DNA of 53,973 nt from NCBI GenBank assembly GCA_044375105.1, contig JBILNK010000007.1:1-53973 (forward strand). Reading direction: 5' to 3'. A program made the position numbers and the translations under genes. The notes below the pieces were generated by a model. It was given only the letters and a program-made list of their open reading frames with translations, did not search any database and was not told the origin of the DNA. Below are positions 32,974 to 42,299 of the stretch, piece after piece. The stretch's first letter is position 1, and each line of letters begins with the position of its first letter. This DNA comes from JBIKLM01 sp044375105. Its GTDB lineage: Bacteria; Planctomycetota; UBA1135; GCA-002686595.

Positions 32974-35172
32974 ATGGAAGATCCGCAAGAGCCCCGTCCG
33001 ATCGAAAGCCCCGAGCGGTCCCGCAAGGCGCGCAGCTCGCCCCGCTCGAGGGCCTTGGGCGCCGCAACCGAGCAAGTCGCGACGGAAACGAAGGCTGCGG
33101 CTCGAAGTGGCCAGGGCGCTCGAAGCATTGCGCGGGGCGGCAGCACCCGGCCCGAGCACCGCTTCGACGCCCTGCCCGACACGCTCGATTTCCGCGATCG
33201 CATGTTCGAGGCCAGCTTGGTGCGGGTCGAGCGCGAATTGCCGCTCGAGCGCTACCGGGAGCTGAAGGTGCCGGTTCTGGATCAGGGCGCGGAGGGCGCC
33301 TGCACGGGCTTCGCCCTGGCCAGCGTGGTGCACGCCCTGCAACGCTCGCTTCGGCAGCCCGACGCCGCCGCCGAGAGGCAGGTCAGCCCCTGGATGCTCT
33401 ACCACATGGCCAAGCGCTACGACGAATGGCCCGGAGAGCGCTACGCGGGCTCCAGCGCGCGCGGAGCCATGAAGGCCTGGCACAAACACGGCGTCTGCGC
33501 CCGTGAGCTGTGGAAGCAGAAGAAGCCACGGCTCGACGAAACCATCTCCAGGGACGCCGCCAGCCGGCCCCTGGGCGCCTACCTGCGCGTCAACCACAAG
33601 GACCTGGTGGCGCTGCACGCGGCGCTCAGCGAGGTCGGCGTGCTGTTCGCCACCACCGGCGTGCACGACGGCTGGGATCGCGTGCGCCGGGACGGACTCG
33701 TGCCCCCCGCACGCAGCGGCCAGGACGCCCATGCCATCGCCCTGGTCGGCTACGACCGGCGCGGTTTTTGGTTCCAGAACTCCTGGGGCCCCGACTGGGG
33801 CCAGGACGGCTTCGGCCTGCTGCCCTACGACGACTGGCTGGCCAACGCCATGGACGTGTGGGTCGCGCGCCTGGGCGTGCCGATCGAGCTGCGCCAGACC
33901 CTGGTCAGCGCCACGGGACCCCAGGGCGCCGTGATCCTACGCACCGGCGAGCCCAGCTTCGACCGACTGCGCCCGCACATCGTCAGCCTGGGCAACGACG
34001 GAGAGCTGCGCGAGAGCGGCACCTTCGGCACCGGGCCCGAGGAGCTGCAGGAAGTCGTGCGCGGCGACCTGCTGCGCTTCGTCCAGGACCGCATCGAGAA
34101 GGGCCGCAGGCCGCGCGTGCTGCTCTACGCCCACGGCGGGCTGGTCTCCGAGCGCGCCGCGATCCAACGCACCAGCGAGTACCTGGAGCGCTTTCTCGAA
34201 CAGGACATCTACCCGCTGTCCTTCCTGTGGAAGACGGACGCTTGGACCACGCTCAGCAACCTCTTGGCGGACGCCTTCAAGAGCCGCCGCGCCGAAGGCC
34301 TGCTCGACGCCGCCAAGGACTTCCTGCTGGACCGCCTCGACGATGCCCTCGAGCCCCTGGCGCGCAGCCTGGGCGGCCGGGCCCTGTGGGAGGAGATGAA
34401 GGAGAACGCGCTGCTGGCCACCACCGCCCGCCTGGGCGGCGCGCGCCGCACGGCCGAGCTGCTCGACAAGCACCTGCCCAAAGGGATCGAGATCCACCTG
34501 GCCGGCCACAGCGCCGGGGCGGTCCTGCTGGCGCCCCTGACCCAGCTCCTGGCCCACGGCGGCCAGATCCGCGGCGGTCCGCTGGCCGGCCAGCGCGGCC
34601 TGGGCCGCGGCGTGGCTTCCCTGAGCCTGTGGGCCCCCGCCTGCACCCTGCAGCTTTTCCAGGAAAGCTACCGCCCCGCGATCGAATCCGGCGCCGTGGA
34701 GCGCTTGGCCCTGTTCACCCTGACCGAGCGCGCCGAACGGGACGACCATTGCGCGCGCCTCTACAACAAATCCCTGCTCTACCTGGTCTCCCACGCGTTC
34801 GAACCATCCCCGCGCATCCCGTTCCTGCGCCCCGACGGCACGCCGCTGCTGGGTCTGGCCCGGGACCTCAGAGCCGCCCGCTCCCGCGACAAGTCCCTCG
34901 AGCGCCTGTTCAAGAGCCCGCGCTGCACCCACATCCTGGCCCCCAACGAGCTCGCCAGCCCCGCAGGCTCCAAAGCCAAGGACCATGGCGGCTTCGACGA
35001 CGACCCGGCCACGATCGAAAGCACCCTCGCGCACATCCTGCGCTCGCGCCTCGAGCGCAAAACCCGCGGCGCCCGCAGCGCCCGTGCCGCCACCCACCTT
35101 CCATTCCAATTCCGCGCCTCCCCCGAGAAACGCGCCGACCAGCGCCGTTCCCTGGGCCAAGCCGACCGCTGA
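32974..35172 (+). CDS. papain-like C1 peptidase fused to alpha/beta-hydrolase
   Basis: The 732-residue protein has two enzyme domains. After a basic, disordered-looking start (residues 1-60), a C1 peptidase occupies about 65-300: oxyanion Gln104 and nucleophile Cys110 in LDQGAEGACTGFALASV, His253 in GQDAHAIALVGYD and Asn269 in WFQNSWGPDWGQDGFG. A second domain (about 375-640) has VLLYAHGGLVS (HGG 387-389) and the nucleophile elbow HLAGHSAG with Ser513. No signal peptide is present, so it may work in the cytoplasm. The frame is open upstream far into the previous gene, but ATG 32974 is the first start after it. Target and role are unknown. Confidence 0.85.
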   Translation: MEDPQEPRPIESPERSRKARSSPRSRALGAATEQVATETKAAARSGQGARSIARGGSTRPEHRFDALPDTLDFRDRMFEASLVRVERELPLERYRELKVPVLDQGAEGACTGFALASVVHALQRSLRQPDAAAERQVSPWMLYHMAKRYDEWPGERYAGSSARGAMKAWHKHGVCARELWKQKKPRLDETISRDAASRPLGAYLRVNHKDLVALHAALSEVGVLFATTGVHDGWDRVRRDGLVPPARSGQDAHAIALVGYDRRGFWFQNSWGPDWGQDGFGLLPYDDWLANAMDVWVARLGVPIELRQTLVSATGPQGAVILRTGEPSFDRLRPHIVSLGNDGELRESGTFGTGPEELQEVVRGDLLRFVQDRIEKGRRPRVLLYAHGGLVSERAAIQRTSEYLERFLEQDIYPLSFLWKTDAWTTLSNLLADAFKSRRAEGLLDAAKDFLLDRLDDALEPLARSLGGRALWEEMKENALLATTARLGGARRTAELLDKHLPKGIEIHLAGHSAGAVLLAPLTQLLAHGGQIRGGPLAGQRGLGRGVASLSLWAPACTLQLFQESYRPAIESGAVERLALFTLTERAERDDHCARLYNKSLLYLVSHAFEPSPRIPFLRPDGTPLLGLARDLRAARSRDKSLERLFKSPRCTHILAPNELASPAGSKAKDHGGFDDDPATIESTLAHILRSRLERKTRGARSARAATHLPFQFRASPEKRADQRRSLGQADR

Positions 35173-35324
35173 ACCGCGGGCGAAATGCCTCCCAACCCAC
35201 TCGGACCGGATTCGAGCAGCCGAACCTGACCGTCGATGGGCTGGGAGCCGTCGCAAGGCGGCCAGGGCGGGTGGAGTCGGCGCAGCGGTCCGATCGAAGC
35301 CTCCCATCCGCAGAGAAGGCCGCC

Positions 35325-35348
35325 GAGCGAGCTGGGGTGCGCTCGCTC
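35325..35348. terminator. bidirectional hairpin between convergent genes
   Basis: GAGCGAGC and GCTCGCTC pair around TGGGGTGC, midway between the stop of the peptidase/hydrolase gene and that of the reverse-strand FG-GAP gene. Confidence 0.4.
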
Positions 35349-35365
35349 AGGTCAGGGCCACTCGC

Positions 35366-36610
35366 TCACTGGCAAGACACGAGCTCCAGGCCGTTCGAGA
35401 AGGCGATGCCCTGGGGCTGGGCCGTGTCGGGGGCCACAGATTGGAAGCAGAACGGGATCCCCGTCAGGGGGATCGAGTTGGGGACCGGCAAGGTCCAGGA
35501 GGCGCTGCCGGAGGTGCTGGTGAGGGTCTGGAGCAGCACCAAACTGGCGGGGTCGATCAGCAGCAAGCCGTCGGCGAAGGGCAGCGCGGCGCGCTCCGTG
35601 GCCAGGGCGGTAAAGACGGGGCCGTCGGGGGCGCCGCTGGTCTGAACGGTCAGCTGGGTGCCGATCTGGCCGCTGCCCTGGACGGAGAGGGACAAGGTGT
35701 GTGCCGGCGGGGTCGGGCCGTAGGGGCTCGCGCCGCAGAGCAAGAGCGGGATGAAGCGCTGGCCGGTGGTGGAGCAGTTGCCGGCGACGTCGATGAAGGT
35801 CAGCTCGTAGACCAGCCGCGTGCCCTGGCCCTGGGCGGTGTCGGGGAGTTCGAAGCGGTAGATCGAGCCCGCCGAGCGCAGCGATTCGGCGCTGCTGGTC
35901 GCGCCCTGGGAGAGGCCCACGTCGATGCGATAGCTGCCCGATCCGGAAACCCAATTGAGGCCGTCGTCGTGGACTTCGTCGCGGATCTGGGCGCGGGCCA
36001 GGAAGGGGCCCGCGGGGCTCACGGCCTGGGCGTCCTGCAGCCGCTGGATCGTCGGCGGGCGGTTGTCCTTGGGGCCGTTGTTGACGAACAGCTTGTTGTC
36101 CCAGGAGGCCGGGAAGCTCTCGCCCTGCACGGTGATCAGGTCGTAGTCGTCGTCGTTGTCCACGTCGACGATGGCCACATCGAGGGTCCTGTCGTCGATG
36201 TTGGTGATCTGGTTGGTGAGCTGGACGAAGTTCAGCGGTCCGTCGTTGCGCAGCAGTTTCTCGCGCGGACCCAGGGAGCCGATGATCACATCCAGGTCCC
36301 CGTCCATGTCGTGGTCGATGAATGAGACCTCGTTGTCGTCGTCGCCGCCGATCGGCGGGCCCGCGCTGAAGCCCAGGGCCCCCTGGCCGACCAGATTGTT
36401 GCGCATCGCCCCGTCGGAGAAGCCCGAGATGCTCAGGAAGAACAGGTCCATGTCCGTGTCGCCGTCCAGGTCCACGTCGGCGGCCTCGACGCCTTCGGTC
36501 CAGACGAATCCGCCCGGCAGGGACTGCTGGAATTGGAACTGTTGCGCGGCGGCGGGCAGGGTCAGGGCGGCCAGGAAGAGGACCGAGAGGTACGGCGAGG
36601 GGAAGCGCAT
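35366..36610 (-). CDS. secreted FG-GAP/VCBS repeat protein
   Basis: The 414-residue protein has a signal peptide (MRFPSPYLSVLFLAALTLPA) and calcium-binding repeats of the FG-GAP type: DVDLDGDTDMDLFF, DHDMDGDLDVI and DVDNDDDYDLI. These form blades of a small propeller. A middle Ig-like segment with two Cys and a C-terminal module of about 110 residues (from LSLSVQGSG to the SNGLELVSCQ end) follow. The last module resembles those of the proteins at 9.5 and 40.2 kb. Surface or secreted; no enzymatic motif. Confidence 0.82.
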   Translation of the reverse strand: MRFPSPYLSVLFLAALTLPAAAQQFQFQQSLPGGFVWTEGVEAADVDLDGDTDMDLFFLSISGFSDGAMRNNLVGQGALGFSAGPPIGGDDDNEVSFIDHDMDGDLDVIIGSLGPREKLLRNDGPLNFVQLTNQITNIDDRTLDVAIVDVDNDDDYDLITVQGESFPASWDNKLFVNNGPKDNRPPTIQRLQDAQAVSPAGPFLARAQIRDEVHDDGLNWVSGSGSYRIDVGLSQGATSSAESLRSAGSIYRFELPDTAQGQGTRLVYELTFIDVAGNCSTTGQRFIPLLLCGASPYGPTPPAHTLSLSVQGSGQIGTQLTVQTSGAPDGPVFTALATERAALPFADGLLLIDPASLVLLQTLTSTSGSASWTLPVPNSIPLTGIPFCFQSVAPDTAQPQGIAFSNGLELVSCQ

Positions 36611-37049
36611 GGGAGAGGCCGGGGCGGACCGGGGGGCGATGAGAACTCCTACCACGGCCGCGCGCGGCGGGGGTGACCATGCGGTGCTCGCCGCGGCCGA
36701 TCGCCGCGGGTTTCCCTCGGATCCTGGCAGCCGGTTCCGCGGGCGCCGGCGGTGGCGGACCCGGGGGGACCCCGGGGGGGCCCCAGGCGCCCCGCGGTCC
36801 CGCCACAGGGCCTCGCAGGGGCACCCTGGGCCCGTTTTGGGGCCCCCTGGGGGGCTTGGAGCGGGCGCCGAAGGGTCCCGGGAGCAACCTGGCCACCCCG
36901 GGGTAGATGGAAAAGGCCGGACCGGGCCGCTTCCGAAGGCGACCGCAGCCCGGTCGGGGACTAGTCCCGGCGATTCTCCCAAAGCTTGGGCCAGGGCCGC
37001 GGGGCGCGGCCCGCACCCAGGAGCGACCTTTCCGGCGAGAATTCACGGC
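36611..37049. other. 439-base divergent intergenic region with G/C runs
   Basis: It contains strand-alternating runs of G and C between about 36755 and 36870 (several GGGGGG/CCCC blocks and GGGCCC inverted repeats). These could form hairpins or quadruplexes. The promoters of both flanking genes should lie here; a GAGAAT about 8 bases before ATG 37050 is the best candidate. No gene is seen. Confidence 0.4.
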
Positions 37050-38744
37050 ATGCAGCTCGATCGCCGACAGTTTGGAGCGCTGCTCGGGGCCGTCCTCGCG
37101 GCGAGCGGCAAGGGCTGGTCGGCCGTCGGCGAAGCGGCCGATGACGACGGCTCGCCCGGTCCGGAGCGGCTGGCGCGCCAATGCCTCGATCGACTGACCT
37201 TCGGCGCGCGGCCCGCGGACCTGGCGGAGTTCAAGCGCCTCGGTCTCGAGCGCTGGCTCGAGCGCCAACTCGACCGCCCCGAATCGGACCCGGAGCTAGA
37301 GCGGCGCCTGCGCGCGGCGCGCCTGCCGATGCGCTACGAGGCCGGCAAGGACGAGCAGGGCCGGCGCTGGAAGGCGGTCGATGAGCTGCGCTCCTACCGC
37401 CATCTCGACGACGATCCCGAGGCCCTGCTGCTGCTCGGCGACTACGAGCGGCTGGGCGTCGACTACGAGGAGCGCATCCGGCCGGCGCGCGAGGTGCAGG
37501 CCGCCAGCCTGATCCGCGCGGTGCACGCCGAGGGGCAAGTGCGCGAGGTTTTGACACAGTTCTGGCACGAGCACTTTTCAGTGCAATCGACGAAGAGCGA
37601 GCGCACCGCCGCCTTTTTCGGCGAATACGACCGTCTGCTGCGGCGCCACGCCCTGGGCAATTTCCGGGTGCTGCTCGGCGAGGTGGCGCGCTCGCCCGCG
37701 ATGCTGCACTTCCTCGACAACGAGTCGTCGAAGGCCAGCCCGGCCAACGAGAATTTCGCCCGCGAGCTGCTCGAGCTGCACACCCTGGGCGCCGAGCACT
37801 ACGCCAACCAGCGCTATGGCCATTGGAGCGAGGTCCCGGGCGCCCGCGCGGGCCTGGCCCAGCTGTACATCGACGAGGATGTCTACGAGGCCGCCCGGGC
37901 TTTGACCGGCTGGTCCTTCGGCGACGGGCGCTATCTGCGCGAGGGCGACCAGGCGCCGCGCAGCGGCCGCTTCCACTACGTCGATGCCTGGCACGACCCC
38001 TACCAAAAGCGCATCCTGGGGGTCGAATTCGCGCCCAACGCCGCGCCCCTGGCGGACGGCGAAAAGCTGCTCGACCTGCTGGCCGCGCATCCGGCCACCG
38101 CGCGCCACATCGCCACCAAGCTGGTGCGGCGGCTGCTGGCGGACGAGCCGCCCCCGGAACTGGTCGCTTCGGTCGCCGGGGTGTTCCTCGAGCAGCGCGA
38201 AGCCCCGGACCAGATCGCGCGGGTCGTGCGCCACCTGGCGCTTTCGCCGCATTTCGTGCGCCGTCCACCCGAAAAACTCAAGCGTCCGTTCGAGTTCCTG
38301 GCCTCCCTGTACCGCGGCCTGGGCGCCGAGGTGCGCTCGCCCTCGCTCGGTTTCCACTGGGCGCTGTTCCGCTGCGGCTGGGGCCAACACGAATGCCGCC
38401 CGCCCACCGGACACCCGGACCAAAACCGCCACTGGGCCAACACCAACTACCTGGCCGGCCTGCTGGACCTGTCGCTGCAGGCCTTCGAGCCCTGGTTCGG
38501 GGCCAGCGAACACGACCTGCTGCGTGCGCTGCCCGGCGACGTGCACCGTTTGGACCAGGCGGCGCGCCATTTCGCTGAAAGCCTGGTGGGCGCCGGCCGC
38601 GCCGGCGAGCTGGCCCAGACCGTCAGCGCCCCGCTGGCCGCGGAGATCGGCGCGGAACTCGACCGCGACGAAGGCCTGCGCGCCTATCAGGTGAAGGCCA
38701 TGCTGGCTCTGGTGGCCGTCTCCCCCGCTTTCCTGCTGCGCTGA
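37050..38744 (+). CDS. DUF1800 protein
   Basis: The 564-residue protein begins with a Tat-like start (DRRQFGALLGAVLAASG). It has the DUF1800 signatures LARQCLDRLTFGARPADL, REVLTQFWHEHFSV, SPAMLHFLDNESSKASPANE followed by NFARELLELHTLG, and ALTGWSFGDG. Family members are exported helical proteins of unknown function, nearly always next to DUF1501 genes, as here. The long frame upstream of ATG 37050 is noncoding. Confidence 0.9.
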   Translation: MQLDRRQFGALLGAVLAASGKGWSAVGEAADDDGSPGPERLARQCLDRLTFGARPADLAEFKRLGLERWLERQLDRPESDPELERRLRAARLPMRYEAGKDEQGRRWKAVDELRSYRHLDDDPEALLLLGDYERLGVDYEERIRPAREVQAASLIRAVHAEGQVREVLTQFWHEHFSVQSTKSERTAAFFGEYDRLLRRHALGNFRVLLGEVARSPAMLHFLDNESSKASPANENFARELLELHTLGAEHYANQRYGHWSEVPGARAGLAQLYIDEDVYEAARALTGWSFGDGRYLREGDQAPRSGRFHYVDAWHDPYQKRILGVEFAPNAAPLADGEKLLDLLAAHPATARHIATKLVRRLLADEPPPELVASVAGVFLEQREAPDQIARVVRHLALSPHFVRRPPEKLKRPFEFLASLYRGLGAEVRSPSLGFHWALFRCGWGQHECRPPTGHPDQNRHWANTNYLAGLLDLSLQAFEPWFGASEHDLLRALPGDVHRLDQAARHFAESLVGAGRAGELAQTVSAPLAAEIGAELDRDEGLRAYQVKAMLALVAVSPAFLLR

Positions 38745-38755
38745 AGGCCTCGACG

Positions 38756-39901
38756 ATGGGAACCAAGCTGCTCGTGACCCTGTTCCTGCGCGGCGGCGCC
38801 GATGGGCTCTCGATCGTGGCCCCCAGCCGCGACCCGGACTACATCGCGGGACGGCCTGGCCCCCTGCGGGTCGAGCCCCCGCCGAAGCGCTCGCGGCTCT
38901 GGCTGGCGGAGCCCGTGGCGGACGTGGGTTTCTGCTTCCACCCGCGCGCGGCCCCGCTGGCGGAGCTGTACGCCGACGGGCACCTGGCGGTGGTGCACGC
39001 GGCCGGGCTCGTCGATCCGACGCGCTCGCACTTCGACGCCGAGGAGCGCATGGAGCGCGCCGCGCCCGGGCAGGGCACGCGCCTGGGCGGCTGGCTGGCG
39101 CGCTGGCTGGCCCAGGCCCAGCCCGAGGGCTTCCTGCCAGCCTTCGCCATCGGCGATTCGGTACCGGAGAGCCTGCGCGGCGCGGAGCGCGTGGCGGCCG
39201 CGCCGGCGCTCTCGGGGCTGCGCCTGGCCCCTGGGCATGGCTATGCCGCCGCCCTGCGCAGCGCCCTGGGGCGCTCCTTCCCGCCCGGCTTCCCCCTGGC
39301 CGGGCCCCTGGACCATGCCCTGACGCTGTCGCGCGAGATCGAAGCGCGGGTGGGGGTCGATGAACACGGCGCGCTCAAGCCCTACACGCCCCGCGCGCAG
39401 TATCCCCCCGGCAGCAATCTGGCCCAGGCCCTGCAAAGCCTGGTGCAGGCGCTCGAACTCGACCTGGGGCTGCGCATCGCGACCGTCGACTTCGGCGGCT
39501 TCGACACCCACGTCAACCAAGCCGGCAGCCTGCCGCCGCTGATCGAAGAACTCTCGGCCAACCTGGCGGCTTTCTGGCAAGACCTGGGCCCGCGCCGCAG
39601 CGACGTGACCGTGGTGGTGATGAGCGAGTTCGGACGGCGCCTCAAGGCCAATCAATCCGGCGGCACCGACCACGGCCACGGCAACCTGTTGCTGGTCCTG
39701 GGCGAAGGATTGCGCGGCGGCCGCATGTACGGCCACTGGCCGACCCTGGCCAACGCCGCCCTAGACGCCGGCGCCGACCTCGCCATCACCACCGACTACC
39801 GCCACGTGCTCGCCGAGGTCCTGCAGCGGACCTTGGGCTGCTCCGACCCCGCCGCCCTCTTCCCCGGCTTCTCGCCGCAGGCCCTGGGCCTTTGGTCCTG
39901 A
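38756..39901 (+). CDS. DUF1501 protein (sulfatase-like fold)
   Basis: The 381-residue protein starts 11 bases after the DUF1800 stop. Signatures are LFLRGGADGLSIVAP at the start, HPRAAPLAELYADGHLAVVH, DPTRSHFDAEERME, VDFGGFDTHVNQ and VMSEFGRRLKAN followed by GTDHGHGN. DUF1501 belongs to the alkaline-phosphatase-like superfamily, and the Asp/His sets fit metal ligands. No separate signal peptide is visible; it may be carried by its partner. Function is unknown. Confidence 0.9.
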   Translation: MGTKLLVTLFLRGGADGLSIVAPSRDPDYIAGRPGPLRVEPPPKRSRLWLAEPVADVGFCFHPRAAPLAELYADGHLAVVHAAGLVDPTRSHFDAEERMERAAPGQGTRLGGWLARWLAQAQPEGFLPAFAIGDSVPESLRGAERVAAAPALSGLRLAPGHGYAAALRSALGRSFPPGFPLAGPLDHALTLSREIEARVGVDEHGALKPYTPRAQYPPGSNLAQALQSLVQALELDLGLRIATVDFGGFDTHVNQAGSLPPLIEELSANLAAFWQDLGPRRSDVTVVVMSEFGRRLKANQSGGTDHGHGNLLLVLGEGLRGGRMYGHWPTLANAALDAGADLAITTDYRHVLAEVLQRTLGCSDPAALFPGFSPQALGLWS

Positions 39902-40024
39902 CGCCGGCGCGCTGCGTCGATTTCCACGAGGGATGCTCCGCGCCGCCGCGCAGCTCAAGAAATCGCGAATCGACAGACCACTCAGAAGCGACGCAGTCGG
40001 GGAAGAATCGTTCGAATCCCCCGG

Positions 40025-40042
40025 TCAGGCCGGAGGGCCTGA
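40025..40042. terminator. 7-bp hairpin between convergent genes
   Basis: TCAGGCC and GGCCTGA pair around GGAG between the DUF1501 gene and the reverse-strand propeller gene. A second stem CTCGGA/TCCGAG (40097-40113) follows in the same 252-base spacer, which otherwise shows nothing. Confidence 0.4.
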
Positions 40043-40153
40043 ATTCGACTGTCGCACGCGACCCGATCCCACCCAGCTGGCGGGCGGGGGCTGCGACTCG
40101 GACCCCATCCGAGCCGCCCTCCACCCGCCGCCCTTGAGAACGCCGAGGTCGCC

Positions 40154-41746
40154 TCAGGGCGCGGTGCAGCAGAGGGCGTTGCTGACGCCCAGCAGGACCG
40201 GGGCGCTCGCATCCACGCTCCAGGCCTGCACCCAGAATTGGCTGCCCGCGGGGACCGCGTTGGCGACCGGGTAGCCGAGCTTGGCGCGGCCCACCGGATC
40301 GGTCGTGTAGGCCAGCAGCGCGTCGGGGCTCGGGACCAGGGTGCCGCCGAACAGGGGCAGGGACAGGGCGCTGGCTCCGAAAACGTAGATCCCGTTGGTG
40401 TTGGCCGGGGCCTGGCTGAGCAGCAGGTCCAGGCGACCGCCCTGGCCCCACACACCTTCGCCATCGAGCCAGCTCGGCGCCGCGCCGGACAGGCCCTGGC
40501 CCAGGTTCAGCCACTGGCCCTCGCCGGCATCCAGGATGCGCGCGGTCTGACCGCCGACCACGAACACGCTGCCCTCGGCGCGCCCCAGGGCGATCGCGTA
40601 GGCATAGCTGCCGGGCGAGGTCTTGGTCCAGGCCGAGCTGCCGTCCGCGTTGACCTTGCAGACCGCCATCTCGAACAGGGTGCCAGCCGCCAGGTAGGTG
40701 TCGCCGGAGGCGTCGATCGCCATCTGCGCGTGCAGCAGCAGATTCAGCGGACCGTCGGCGTCCGGGTTGATCCAGACCGTGTTGCCGTCCTGATCGACTT
40801 TGAAGAAGAACGAACCGCCGCTGCCGCTGTTCGGGAAGCCGCACACCACGGCCCGATCGTCCGGGCCGACCTCGACCCGGAACCCGGTGCTGGGGTAGAC
40901 GTTGCTCCACAGGGTCTGGCCGGTCGGCCCGAGCTTGCGGACCACCGTGCCGCCGGAGGACTGGTAGTTGCCGTGGACCACGTAGCTGTTGCCCAGCGAA
41001 TCCGCGGACAGGTCCCCGACGGTCAGGCTCTGAACGCCGGCCAGGCTCCAGACCTTCTGGCCGTCGCGGCTGACGCGAGCGTAGCCGTTGATCGAGCCGA
41101 TGATCCCCCGCCCGACCAACAGCAGGTCCCCGTTCGGGGCAAATTTCATGTTGATCGGCGCGCCGATGCCGTCGCCGTCGTTGTAGGTCCAGACCGTGTC
41201 GCCGCTGGGCGTGAACTTCCGGATCTTGGTGGTGAAGCCGAACGGACCCGGGCCGATGCCGATCGCATAGATGTGGTCGAACTCATCGACCAGGCACTTG
41301 CGCAGGGACGAGCCGTCGAAGCTGTTCTCATAGACCCGGCGCCACAGGAAAGTGCCGTCGGCGGCGAACTTCATCACCACGCTGGCGGCGTTGACCGGGT
41401 TCGAGAATCCGGACATCAGCGTGGTCGTAACGATCACGTTGCCTTGGGTGTCCGTGGCCACGAAAGGCTGGTTTTCCCACTTGGTGGGCTCGGTCTGATC
41501 GAAGCTAGACGTCCACAGCAAGCTGCCCTGCGCGTCGCGCTTGGTGATCGAGACCTCGGCGCCCAGTTGGTAGGCGAAGCTGGCCGTGAACACGTTGTTG
41601 GCGTCGTCCACGGCGATCGTGGTGCCGCCGGTCGGCTGGGTCCAAGCGATGCTGGCTTGGCCGGCGGCGGGCAGGCAGAGGGACAGGGCGGCGGGCAGCA
41701 GGCACAGGACGCGGGCCGCGGAATTGGCTGGGCGGAAGGCGCGCAT
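40154..41746 (-). CDS. secreted beta-propeller protein
   Basis: The 530-residue protein begins at ATG 41746 with a signal peptide (ARVLCLLPAALSLCLPAAGQ). Repeated blades of about 40-50 residues carry the pattern DxxGNVxV, then KFxxDGxxLWxRxY (for example VVMKFAADGTFLWRRVYENS, VRKLGPTGQTLWSNVYPS, CKVNADGSSAWTKTSPGS), typical of SBBP/PQQ-like propellers. The last 120 residues (from LGQGLSGAAPSWL to VSNALCC) resemble the C-terminal module of other secreted proteins in this window. Probably extracellular; no catalytic motif. Confidence 0.8.
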   Translation of the reverse strand: MRAFRPANSAARVLCLLPAALSLCLPAAGQASIAWTQPTGGTTIAVDDANNVFTASFAYQLGAEVSITKRDAQGSLLWTSSFDQTEPTKWENQPFVATDTQGNVIVTTTLMSGFSNPVNAASVVMKFAADGTFLWRRVYENSFDGSSLRKCLVDEFDHIYAIGIGPGPFGFTTKIRKFTPSGDTVWTYNDGDGIGAPINMKFAPNGDLLLVGRGIIGSINGYARVSRDGQKVWSLAGVQSLTVGDLSADSLGNSYVVHGNYQSSGGTVVRKLGPTGQTLWSNVYPSTGFRVEVGPDDRAVVCGFPNSGSGGSFFFKVDQDGNTVWINPDADGPLNLLLHAQMAIDASGDTYLAAGTLFEMAVCKVNADGSSAWTKTSPGSYAYAIALGRAEGSVFVVGGQTARILDAGEGQWLNLGQGLSGAAPSWLDGEGVWGQGGRLDLLLSQAPANTNGIYVFGASALSLPLFGGTLVPSPDALLAYTTDPVGRAKLGYPVANAVPAGSQFWVQAWSVDASAPVLLGVSNALCCTAP

Positions 41747-42299
41747 GGGATGGGCTTGGGGTGGGTGCCGGGGGAGCGGGCGCGGCAGGCGCCCCGGGGA
41801 TCTCGCCCGGCCCGGCCTCCATTGCAACCCCTGTGCCTGCGCTTCGCAGCGCCCCGCAGAGCGCTCCGAGGCAGGTGCTGCGACGCTGCGCCGCAGCGCG
41901 ATTCCAGCGCTTGGAAACGGGAATCCACGGCCTGGAAACGGGCGGCGGGAGCCCGTGCTCAGCGGGGAATTCACGCCCAAATCAGGGCTCGGACAAGGGC
42001 GGTTCCGCCGGAGGGAGGTCGGCCGCGCCCGAAGATCCGGAACCGGCGCAAGGCGCTCTGGCGTAGCCTGCTCGGATGAACTTCGAGGCCATGGACGCAC
42101 GATCCGATCGACGCGCGTGTGGATCGGCCCACGCACAGCTGCGCCCACCCGCCCCGCGCCCGCGATCCGAACGAACCGCAACCGAAGCTGGAACCCCCGC
42201 CGCGCGGGGCATATGGCGCCAAGCACCGGATCTCGGCGCCGCTGACCACTCGGGCCCGGCTCGTCTCGCCGGGTCTCGAGTCTAGGCTCATGGTGGATT
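41747..42299. other. 553-base gene-free stretch
   Basis: It lies upstream of the propeller gene and downstream of the membrane-protein gene. A short direct repeat CTTGGAAACGGG / CCTGGAAACGGG (about 41909 and 41930) is visible. Frames on both strands look random. Confidence 0.4.

Noticed and set aside
40000..40025. tRNA-like T-arm (GTTCGAATCCC) in an intergenic spacer
   Set aside because: No acceptor, D-arm or anticodon stem can be built at the right distances on either strand.
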